From the NCBI RefSeq assembly GCF_021917145.1, contig NC_061062.1, forward strand, positions 3,507,468-3,571,467: 64,000 nucleotides of DNA. The letters are read 5' to 3'. The DNA is from Hypomesus transpacificus (Eukaryota > Chordata > Actinopteri > Osmeriformes > Osmeridae). Below, piece by piece: positions 1 to 12,000 of this stretch (positions are counted from its first letter, which is position 1; every line of letters begins with the position of its first letter). The notes beneath the pieces were generated by a model, which saw only the letters and a list, made by a program, of their open reading frames with translations, was not told the DNA's origin and searched no databases. The position numbers were made by a program, and so were the translations under genes.

Positions 1-74
<74 letters not shown>
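1..74. repeat. (TC)n microsatellite
   Basis: A pure TC dinucleotide tract fills the left edge and runs almost into the first visible tecpr2 exon. On the gene strand it would act as an extended polypyrimidine tract for the acceptor near 98-99. Its full length cannot be seen because the window starts inside it. Confidence 0.95.
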
Positions 75-77
<3 letters not shown>

Positions 78-99
78 TGCCATCTCTGTCTCTGAAGAG

Positions 100-3000
100 A
101 GTGGCAGTGGTAACCGTCTGTTCGAGCACAGCAGCTGGTCAGAGAACATGTTCAGCCAGGACGGGGGCCTCAGTGACGGGGGCAGCGGTGGCACCCCTGT
201 GAGTGACCCCACCAGCCTGCTGTACAGCAGCCTGGACCTCCAGAGCAACGACTCCCCCGAACAGGACCCCAGCGGCCGGCCCGCCACCCCAGAACCCACC
301 CCCTCCCGGTCCACCAACGTCCCACCCGGTCCTCCAGACTCCCTGCCCCTCCAGGAGATGGAGACCCAGGACGACTCCGGAGGGGGCGAGGCCCCCACCC
401 CTGACGTGGACCTCCTGCTGGAGTGCACCTTCTCCTACATGCAGGCGTCCGACGAGCAGGAGCCAGATCCAATGGAGGAGCAGGAGGACGAGTTCCCTCT
501 GATTGGTCTGGAGGACTCGGAGGCGGAGCAGGACGATCTGGAGCCTCCGGCCTGTGCTCTGGATCAGATGGGGGACTCGGCAGAGCGCGAGCAGGGCCCC
601 TCGAGTGACGAGGAGGACATCTACGCTCATGGGGTGCCCTCCAGCGCCAGCGTGGGTGAGGGGCTGAACTCGGCCAGCCTGCAGGGAAACGACAGACAGC
701 AGGACGAGGACAAGAGCAGACGCAAGGCTGACCAGGTAGAGGCAGGATCATGTCGTCATGCCGTTTCCCCTTTTCTCCCGTGTCGTAGCTGTGTCTGTGG
801 TCTTTTCTTTTTTTCCCCCATTCTTTAAAAAAACTAAAGTATAATAATTCAAACGTCCAGCAGCCTGTGTGGTGTGTGTTGACTTAGTTTGTCCCTCCTC
901 CCCCTCCCTAGCTGGCGGAGAGCTGGATGGGCTACTCAGGGCCTGGCTGTGGCATCCTGAGTCTGGTGGTGACCGACAGGTTCGTGTGGTGTCTGGACTT
1001 TAAGGGGAGCCTGTACTGCAGCGCCCTGCCTGACGGAGGCCTCAGCTGGCAGCGCTTTGAGGACAACGTCCACCAGGTGGCGCTCTCCCCCTCAGGTCAG
1101 ACTCTGTTTGAAGTCCTGCTTCACTCTGACAGGCCTGTCTGTTGTTTAGAGTGAGGTAACATTTTATTTTTAATGTCAGATATCCGATTGAGACGCAGTC
1201 TTTAGGAAGTAGTCAGATTTAATAAAACTCAAAATAATGGATCATTGCAACAAGACCAACCTAAGACATCATCTTACACAAGTCCTGCAATCCCCATCCA
1301 ACCATTATATATATATTTATCTACAATACTTGTGTAAAGTGATTCCGATCCTGGAATAACACAATTATTTTGACAAGTGATAGTCAAAATAACTACAAAA
1401 AGTAACTCTATAAAATAGCGTTCTCAAAATAGAATCCAAAAGCCCCTTTGAGGGATGACCCTGAGCCAGTAGCTGCTTTGTGCAGGCTCCCTGCTGTGGA
1501 AGGTGGAGCAGAAGACCATGACAGCCTACGCCTGCGGCAAGGTCACCATCAAGGGCAAGCGCCACTGGTACAAGGCCATGGACGAGACGGCCTTTGTGGC
1601 TCTGAGCGACGACGCGGCCTGGATCATCCGCACCAACGGAGACCTCTACCTGCAGACAGGTGAGGACAGGAAGTGAGGTCAGCTGGACCTCTACCTGCAG
1701 ACAGGTAAGGCCGGCAGGGAGGACAGGAAGTGAGGTCAGCTGGACCTCTACCTGCAGACAGGTGAGGCCGGCAGGGAGGACAGGAAGTGAGGTCAGCTGG
1801 ACCTCTACCTGCAGACACGTGAGGCCGGCAGGGAGGACAGGAAGTGAGGTCAGCTGGACTTCTACCTGCAGACAGGTGAAGCCGGCAGGGAGGACAGGAA
1901 GTGAGGTCAGCTGGACAGTAATGTTTCTGAAAATGTTGCCTGTCTGAATACCTGGATGACTGATGTATGAACATTTAATGTTTCACATTGTCAAATATAG
2001 GGGTTTTAAGAAATGTCATACCGATTACATCATTAGAGGAAGATGCCTTTCTTTGATTATTGTTCCATGGCAACCTTGTAGGCCGTCATTAGACGTTTTT
2101 CCCCGTTATTGAGTGGGGAAGATACTAGTTGTAGGACCAGCTGTGAACACCAGGAGTCTCCACAGCTCCTGGAGAGAAACCGAGGGCGTCGAGGTTGTTG
2201 ACAGCCTCTGCAACTCTCCCAATTTCTCTCCTTCTAGCTTTATTCCTGGACAGTTTTTTCAAACTCTGTTCCTCAAAAAATAACAGCTGGAAAACGGCTC
2301 CTAAAAGATCCAACTGCTGTTTTGTCTACCCATTTGTGCACCAGCAGTGTAATCAGTGACATTTAGCATGTAGCATGGCCACAATGACATGCATGTATTC
2401 CCTTAGATATTAGTATCTTAGTATTCTCACAGCCTCATATTCTTTATTAGGGACCACATATTGGATGCAAACAACTCATGTCAGTGCACTTGTACACATG
2501 TACAAGCATGTGGGTTGGGTCACATACCAGGACCAGCCTGACAGAGAGAGAGCAGCTGTTAGAGACCCAGAGCCAACAGTCAAACAGGCGGAGGGGTGTC
2601 TCTGAGTGACTGGTCTTACGGACACACCCACGGGCCGGCCTTGTAGAGACACGCTGCCCTGACGGGGGCGTTACTAATCCCATCCATCGCCGACTCATTC
2701 ACCTGAATGTGAAGGAAAAGAAACTTAAGGAAAAGGGTGTGGTGTAATAGGACTGTATCAGAGACTGTTGTTTCAGTGCCTCACTTTGACTTTCTCTTTC
2801 CATTCATTAGCAGAAACCCACTTTGACTTTCTCTTTCCATTCATTAGCAGAAACCATGAGTGGGCTAGAGGGCGTTGGTATTTGCCAGTGTGTCTGGGTC
2901 TGTTCTTGAGGCATATGACACACACCTGTTAGCCTGTTTACACACACAGACTGCAGCCACACTCTGATCTGCCAGAGAACAACCCTGCTATCTCTGTCCA

Positions 3001-6000
3001 GAACACCCCTAGGCATGTTCACGCCAGGGTCAAAACAGCTGTGTGTGTGTGTGCGTTTGGGAGCGTGTGTGCCCATGCGTGCGTGCCTGTGTGCTCATCG
3101 ATGCGTGCGTGTTCACATGCCCCCCCTGCAGGTCTGAGCGTGGAGCGTCCGTGTGCGCGGGCCGTGAGGGTGGACTGCCCCTGCCCCATGTCCCAGGTGG
3201 CTGCGAGGGGCGGCGTGGCCTGGGCGCTCAGCGAGCAGAGAGCCCTCTTCTACCGGGAGGGGCTCAGCAGCTTCTGCTCCGAGGGGGAGATGTGGAAGTA
3301 CGACAAGATCAGGTGAGGTCAAGACCTGTGTGCAGGAACATCACACTGTAGTCAAGACCAGGTGAGCTCTACACCTGTGTTCAGGAACATCACACTGTAG
3401 TCAAGACCAGGTGAGGTTTACACCTGTGTGCAGGAACATCACACTGTAGTCAAGACCAGGTGAGGTTTACACCTGTGTACGTAGACAGGACTCTCAGACC
3501 AGAGGGATGGGTGTTGCTCAGAGGGATGGGTGTAGCTCAGAGGGATGGGTGTAGCTCAGACGGATGGGTGTAGCTCAGAGGGATGGGTGTAGCTCAGAGG
3601 GATGGGTGTAGCTCAGACGGATGGGTGTAGCTCAGAGGGATGGGTGTAGCTCAGGGGGATGGGTGTAGCTCAGAGGGATGGGTGTAGCTCAGAGGGATGG
3701 GTGTAGCTAAGGGGATGGGTGTTGCTCAGAGGGATGGGTGTTGCTCAGAGGGATGGGTGTAGCTAAGGGGATGGGTGTTGCTCAGAGGGATGGGTGTAGC
3801 TAAGGGGATGGGTGTTGCTCAGAGGGATGGGTGTAGCTCAGAGGGATGGGTGTAGCTCAGGGGGATGGGTGTAGCTCAGAGGGATGGGTGTAGCTCAGAG
3901 GGATGGGTGTAGCTCAGAGGGATGGGTGTAGCTAAGGGGATGGGTGTAGCTCAGTGGTAGGGTATTTGACTGCAGATTAAGAGATTGTCGCCTTGGTAAT
4001 ATGGTATTACATTACATTACATCACGGTCTCCCTGACAGACAACAGTGAGTTCCCGGTCCCTTCCGTCATCCCCCGGCCTGTGATGCTGCACTGCCTGTG
4101 ATGCTGCACTGCCTGTGATGCTGCGCCGATCACAGTCCATAGCCCTGTGGCGACCTCTGCTTAAATTGACATTTACCAACTGACCCAAGTTGAACACTGG
4201 ATTTTGGTGTTTCAACACCCATTGACACTTCCCTGCTGTATGACTATGTTCAGCCTGTGTTCTGCTCCACTCTTTCACCAACCGTCTCTGGAGGAGGGGA
4301 TCCCTCACTGAAATGCTTTTCTTCCATTTGTTTCTCCTCTAGTGAGTTTTTCTGGGAGTTTTTCCTTGTCTCCCTTGAGGGTTGAGGTTGAGGGGCAGTT
4401 CAATGGGCTTATGTGAAGCCCTCTGTGACATGTCTTGTAAAAAGGGCTATACAGATACATTTGTAATTGATTTGATCAAAGTCCACAAGCGTCCAGGGGG
4501 TTAAAATAGTATATAGTCAGTTAGATACTACTTATAATGATGGTTCTGATGCTGTGTGTGTGTGTGTGTGTGTGTGTGTTAGTGAGGGCCAGGGTCTGGA
4601 GCCCATCTGCATCTCCCTCGGGGAGAAGGGCACAGTGTGGGCCCTGGACACCAGCGGCAGCCTGTGGTTCAGGACCGGAGTCACCACCAAGAAACCTCAG
4701 GGAGACGACCAGCACTGGTGGCAGGTAGGACAGTAACACACACCACACACACACACACTACACACACTATACACATACACCACACACACAATACACACAC
4801 ACCACACACACACACTATACACATACACCACACACACAATACACATACACCACACACACAATACACACACACCACACACACACACACTATACACATACAC
4901 CACACACACCACACACACAATACACATACACCACACACACAATACTCATACACCACACACACACCACACCTACCGCCTTGTCTCAGATCCAGATGAATCC
5001 TTAAACGTCGCAACCATGCCCTCCCTGTCTCCCCATGTCTCCAGGTCAGTATAACAGACTACGTGGTGTTCGATCAGGGCAGTCTGTTCCAGACCCTCAT
5101 CCAGGCCACCCACAGCATGGCCACGGCCACCAAGGCTCCGGTGGAGCGCGTGGCCGAGTGCCTGCGCGTGGCCTTCCTGTCCCAGCAGACGCAGTGCCAG
5201 CCCAGCCTGGTCAGCTCCAACGCCAACGGGGTCTGGATCGCTTCAGGACGCAACGACCTGCACGTGGCCAAGGGCAGCCTCATCGGTAGGAGACGGATAC
5301 ACACACACAGCACAACCGCACACACCATACACACACACACGCACACCACACATGTGGATTAATGGGGATTGTCTTTTGATCTTGTGTTGATATTGAAACA
5401 TACTGAATACTGTGTGTGTGTGTGTGTGTACAGGTACCTTCTGGCAGGGTGTGGTCCCCAGAGGGACAGTGTCTGCCACCAAGTGGGCCTTCATCACCTC
5501 ATCTGCCGTGTCCAGTAAAGAAGGTATGACAGACGCCCAGCTCTCCTCCTCTCTGTACACACGTTTATCTATTCTTCCATCCACTCACCACACACATACC
5601 ACCTTTTCTTTCTCCATCCTGCCTCCCTCAAACCTATCTATCCCACTCCTCCAGGGACCTTCTTGTGGCTGGGGCAGAGCCGGAGGGACCTGTTCTGCGT
5701 GTGGGACCAGGACGGCCAGCTGCGGCCCTCCACCGTGCAGCTGCCCCCGGAGGTGGAGTTTGGCCAGCTGTCCGCCTGCAGGGATGCCCTGTGGGGCCTG
5801 GACCTGCACGGCTGGGTCCACATCCGCACCCTGTCCCCCACCTGCCCCACCGGCATGACCTGGACCCCCTTGGACCTCAGCCAGCTAGGTAACCAGGACC
5901 AGATATACCCCTGAATGGACATATCGTTGAATCCTTGGGGTGCGCTTGATTTGAGCCATGTTGGGAAACGAGGAGAGGCTGGGTTGGGGTTCTAGCACAC

Positions 6001-9000
6001 TAACGCATACAACACCTGCACATGGCATCACGTGTGGATCCCTTCTGGGACAGTTCCAAATAGATGTTATGCTGAATGTCTTAAATAATGACTGTTGGAT
6101 GCCCTAGCCTACTTTTAGAGTGAATATATTTTCACCCAGCCCAGATTATGTAACACTTCCTTCATAGCGTCATAGTGTCTCATACAACTCCCGTGTCCTA
6201 CCTAGCGAGTTAGAACAGACAGGGCCTTAGATTTGCTTGGTTTTAAGGGGCTGCAGACTGATATCGTGGTGGTGTTTGTGCCCTGGAGAGGGGGGGATGT
6301 CCTGGAGAGGGGGTGTGTCCTGGAGAAGGGGTGTGTCCTGGAGAGGGGGTGTGTCCCTCCCGGTGGGAGGCGGCCTGTCGAGAGGCCTCCCTGGATGGTG
6401 CACGTCAGCGTGGCTCTAGGTGTCACTTTCAGGCTGCGTGTGTTCCATACTTTCACATGGCTAGTAACAGTGGCCACATCGGTTCAGGTGTCAGACCCCT
6501 GTGAGATCGTCCTGTCCTTCCCCTCAGTGTTGACCTCATTCTCACTTGTGGAGACAGGTGTCTCTCTACTTCTAGGAATTCACATGTGGAAGAAAGAGAG
6601 AGAGAGAGAAACCTAAGTGGTCACAGGGGAGAAGGAGGAAAAGAATACTTCATTAATCCTGCGAGATGAACACATGCAGAGAGCGGGAATCAAACCCATG
6701 ATCGAAGCACCTGGTCTGTGGCTTGCACTGCTGCAGCGCAGCAAGAAGGTCGTGGGTTGCAGCACGTTGTGTCCGTGCGCACAAGTGTTTCCTCCACCCC
6801 CAGAGCCTTAATATAAACATGCCAAACAGATCGCCCTCCCTCCCGTGTTCTGGTCAAGGAAACCTTAAGCTAGAGAGAGAGATAGGGACAGGCGACCTTT
6901 TCAGCGCTCCTGCATGGTGGTGGGGGAGAGGTTTAAGTGTCTCCACTCCCCCACACACACACTCCTCCGCGGTCTTTACTGGAGATGTTTTTATACTCTC
7001 TATTGACAGGTGCTCGGCTCATTGCATAAGATGTTGTTTTGTAATCAGGTCTTGGAGCAAGGTCCATTGGAGGGGGTTTGTTGCTCTTCCTGCAGCCTGC
7101 TGGTGAAGGGAGGCCAGTAGGGGTGGGCGAAAAAATCGATTCACATTTTGAATTGCGATTCAGTCTGCTAGCGATTCAGATCGATTCGCACATTTATGTG
7201 AATAGATTTTTTCAATCTTTTCTTTTCTTTTTTCTTTTTTTCAGTTTTTTTAAGATCTCGAAAAAAATAAAAAATAAATTATTGAATCGTGCCCCCAAGA
7301 ATCGATTCGAATCGTGAGGTACCAAAAGATTCCCATCCTTAGAGGCCCGCCTTCACAGGACTGCTCTGGCCTCTTCAGCGCTTCAGAGGGCATGAGCACT
7401 GCATCTGCACTGCACACCAAACTGGAATAGTGCAATGCTTCAATGAACAGTAGCAATTATAATATGGGTACAAAATCAAATAACGCATTGTCAACAACAG
7501 CACCATCCAGGTTAGAGCTTTAATGGTACAATAGGGTAGGAGTTTTTCCAGTAATGAAAATAATAGTTTGTTCCCCTAAAAAACATGGTGTGCAAGCTAA
7601 TGAGGCGCTCTGAGAGTTGTTTAGCAACACAGACAGCTCAGTGCCAGTGGAATGTCAATTAATTATTTTTTGGATTGTGCCGCTACTTTCTAGCACTATC
7701 ACAATCCAGCAATCCTGTTTCAGCCAATCACCTTCGGCGAGGCGTGACTTCCTCCTTGGCTTATTTTGTGAAACCACTGTCAATCAAACTCGAGCTGGAG
7801 AAAAACACAGTTGTTCAGTCAAGAATTGGGGCACGCTGTTTCTCAGCTCTGAAAGTTTGTCATTGTCACTTATTGCAGCTTTAAGCAGAGGTATCCAAAG
7901 GTATGGAACACATGTGGCCTAGCCAGACTGGTTCAGAACACTGTAGCACTAGTTAATGCTGCTAGCACAACACTGATCAGTAGGTTTCTATCTGTCTGGA
8001 TGCAGTGCCTGTGGAGGTGTCAGGTCAGCTTGTCTCTTGTCATTTGTTCTCTGCCACTTTCGACTGCTGTTGGACCTTCCTCATGCTGTCCATGGACAGA
8101 TCCGTAAAGCAGCATTTGGAAAAGTGTGTTTGTGTGGGATGTATGTATAATGGGCCTTTCACCGGTCAGAGGCTCTTTTAGGGGGAGGGGGGGTGTTTAG
8201 TTAATCAGCGAGGAGAAGGGAGGGGGATATTTACTGCTGGTGGTGGTTGTGTTTGTCTGTGTTGTTTTTCTGGAGTCTCTTTGCAGCGCTGTGTTGAATT
8301 CCGCCGCCACTGCTGGAAGTGGGATGTAAATAGCCGGTCAAGTGACGCAGACAGCTGCTGCCTGGCTGTATTGGGCAGTGTGTGCATCAGGAGGGTAACC
8401 AGATATGGAGGGGAAGGGGACTCATTTATAGCCCCTGTCAGTATGTCCAGGGCACATGACTGTGTCTTGGTCGCACAGGAACACTGATTCCCCAGGCTTG
8501 GGGACACAGTGTCTCTGCCTGCCTGCTAGTTCACTCTGGGTCAGTCACCTGTGTGGACGAAGCTTGCATGGTGAAGTCAACATACTGTAGGGCCTGAATG
8601 AAACACATACTTTTGTTCTAACACTACCCATTGATCCAGTGGTTGTCCCCTCTCCTGGTTAATGTCTCTCCTGGGGCACAAGGTGGGTTCCAGATAGTTT
8701 TTGATCAATTTAAAACTCATCAACCAATGTCATAGAATGCCTAATCCTAATTTGTTCCAGCCTAAATGAGTGTGGTTGTCCATCAGGATAACTAACCAGG
8801 TCCTATCAGAGTCCTTGACCGAGCGGTGTGGTGTGTTGGGGGCTTGTCCCATCATCCTACCAGAAGTTACCTAGATCTGGATCCTCCGTTCCACCCAGCT
8901 CCCAGCATTCCACACTGACGCACGGCATCATCACAGTGATGTATGAAGGGGGGGAGGGGGGGGGTCTGGCCCCTTGGGGCAGTTATTGTGACCTTCTGGC

Positions 9001-12000
9001 CATGAGGACCTGTCTGGTGGACCATCAGGTGGTCAGCTGTCATGGAGCAGACCTCCAGCTGGATCCCAAGGTCTCTTCCTCCTCCTTCTGCTCCTCCTCC
9101 CCCCTCCGGTCCACCCCCAGGCTAGCCTACACACTAGGCCTACCTCTATGTCCCTCACTGAGCTAGGACTGTTTAGGAATGTAAAAAACAAACAAAAAAA
9201 AGGAATTCCGAACATTAGCACATTCTGGGCGGTGAGGTAAACATGGGTTCAACTTGAAGTTGGAGAGTCCCAGTGAGGATTGCTGGGGCCGTAAAACAAA
9301 CGTCTCTCTGATAAGTCTGCGCTATCAGTGTGAGGAGGGCCTGCTGTCATCCTCGTTACATCATCCCAGCTCCAACCTCAGCCCAGCCCAGTCAGACACC
9401 TCCAGAGTCAAGCCTGTGGGTGGGGAGAAAGGGAGGGGAGGGACTGCTTATTGGGTGGCTTCCCTGCCAGTTATACAATATGCGAAAGTGATGCATGCAT
9501 AGTGGATTGAAGTGGGCCTATGCAAGTTAATATATATATACTTGAAAAATACTTACTTTTTTTTTCAAACCATTGAAACTTTGTGGGGGGAACTTTTTCA
9601 CACACAAAGTCAAAAGAGAGGGCAGGAGAGAGAGAGAGATCATGCCACCAAACACAGATTAAAACTAATGAGTCTGGCTTGAAAACATAAGGAGTAGAAA
9701 GTACAGATAAATGTAAGGAATAAAGGAGTAAAAAGTTGTCAGAGTATTTGGACAGGTTTGGACACACTTTTAAAGGTTTCCTGTCCTTAAGCTTGAATGT
9801 AGTGTAGGCAGTACTGATAAGCAGTGTAATGATTAGGTGGGGATTATGTACTGTAACATCTTGTCTTCTGAGCTTTGGTCCAGAGGGCCACGAGCTAATG
9901 TGTGAGGTTTGAACTTCTTTGAACTGTTCAAACAGCAGCTGACCCTGTCTGTTTCTCTGTTGTGGTGTTCTGTTATCAGGTCGAGATTAAACCCTTCCTC
10001 TCCTGGTCAGCTGGGTTCACCCTACCACAGTAGATAGCACCCAGTCACCATAACAGCACTTTTATCTAGTTCTTTTCTTCTCTCATCAGCTCTCTAATCA
10101 GGGTAGGAAAAAGGGATGCCAAGGTTGCGACGACCAAACGTCCTGTACGCAATCAGGGGTTCCGTAGTAGAATATACCATGCCTGGTGCCCCAGTTCCCC
10201 AACACACGCTAGTCCACAGCCCAATCATGGACCAGAATCCACCTCCTCCAGGACAGGGCCAGATCCAGGAAGGATCCAGTCCAGGGAGAGGGCCAGGAGA
10301 GGGCCAGGGAGAGGGGCTAGGAGAGGGGCCAGGAGAGGGGCCAGGAGAGGGGCCAGGAGAGGGCCAGGAGAGGGCCAGGGAGAGGGGCCAGGAGAGGGCC
10401 AGGAGAGGGCAAGGGCTGTAGATCCCAACCTCCCTGTACTTCAGTAGGACAGAAAGAGCACAAAGAATCCGGTCCATACGTTGATGTTCCAAGCACGGCA
10501 ATAGGGTCACTGCCTACGAAGATGAGGTTACTCTGAGGTAGAATAAACTCACACAGGTTTCCTTTCAAACAGAGGCCCTTGATCCGCACGCTGTACCAAA
10601 CGCTGTACCACGGCGCTGACGCCCAACGTGATCTGAAGCGTTAACGAGGTACTGTGTCCTGTCTGACCGTGATGTGTGTGCTGTCCTGTCCCCAGGCCGT
10701 GTCCGTCTGGTCAGCGTGTCGTGTGGGAGCCAGAACGTGTGGGCGTGTGACAGCCACGGCTTGGTCTACTTTCGGGTCGGAACCCAACCTTTGAACCCCA
10801 GCATGATGCTGCCTGCGTGGATCTGCTTAGAACCACCTGAACAGGTAAGGAGGGTCTCAACACCATAGAGTCTATAGATGGTGTAATGTCAGCAGGTGAC
10901 ATACTATCAGGCTTTGTTGGTAGGATGTGAATAGTTCTGCAGATTGTTTCATTTGATGACACTGGACTAGTGTTCCACCTCTCACACTTCAGAATCACTT
11001 ATCAAAGCTCTGATGATTTATCGATAGAGGATGAGGATGGTTAAATATGCTCTTCTTCTCTGTAGCCCGTAGGAGTCCACCTGGTCAGTGTCCACACCAG
11101 CCCCAACGACCGCATGCTGTGGGCGCTGGACAACCGAGGCAATGTCCATGTCAGGACGGCCATCAGCGAGGAGATGCCCGTGGGCACAGACTGGGAGCAC
11201 ATACCAGGTACAGCAACACTACCGGCTGTCCTCTCCTCGGTCCCTCCCTCCCCTCTCTCCTCTCATCCCCCTCTCTGTACCTCCCTCTGCCCCCCTCTAT
11301 CCTCTCATCCCCCTCTCTGTACCTCCCTCTCCCTCCCTCTCTCATTCCCCTCTCTGTACCTCCCTCTCCTTTCATCCCCCTCTCTGTACCTCCCTCTGCC
11401 CCCCTCTCTCCTCTCATCCCCCTCTCTGTACCTCCCTCCCCTCTCTCCTCTCATCCCCCTCTCTGTACCTCCCTCTCCTCTCATCCCCCTCTCTGTACCC
11501 CCCTCCCCTCTCTCCTCTCATCCCCCTCTCTGTACCTCCCTCTCCTCTCTCCTCTCATCCCTCTCTCTGTACCCCCCTCTCCTCTCTCCTCTCATCCCCC
11601 TCTCTGTACCTCCCTCTCCTCTCATCCCCCTCTCTGTACCCCCCTCTCCTCTATCCTCTCATCCCCCTCTCTGTACCTCCCTCTCCTCCCCTTTCTCCTA
11701 TCATCCCCCTCTCTGTCCCTCCCTCTCACCCCCTCTCTCCTCTCATCCCCCTCTCTGTACCTCCCTGTCCTCTCCTCTCACCCCCCTCTCTGTACCTCCC
11801 TCTCCTCTCATCCCCCTCTCTGTCCCTCCCTCTCCTCCCCTCTATCCTCTCACCCCCCTCTCTGTCTCCCCCACTACCCAGGTCTGCAGGCCAGCCAGCT
11901 GGTTCTGAGTCTGAGGACGGTGTGGGTCCGCTGTCCCAACGGGGAGGTGGCCAGGCGCTACGGCATCACAGACAAAAACCCAGCTGGAGACTACTGGAAG

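Larger units (their letters stand above)
5889..10695 (+). other. tecpr2 intron 8 (4.8 kb), mostly unannotated
   Basis: Apart from the minisatellite at 6281-6358, the MITE at 7118-7341 and the minisatellite at 10283-10412, I see only unique-looking or decayed repeat DNA. A weak tRNA-like B-box on the minus strand (GGTTTGATTCCC around 6688-6699) may be a SINE relic. Short open frames here show no recognisable domain. Confidence 0.7.

Noticed and set aside
3944..4015. Functional tRNA-Cys gene
   Set aside because: The D and anticodon arms are tRNA-like, but the T-arm and 3' acceptor are destroyed and similar partial heads recur elsewhere; it is a SINE head.
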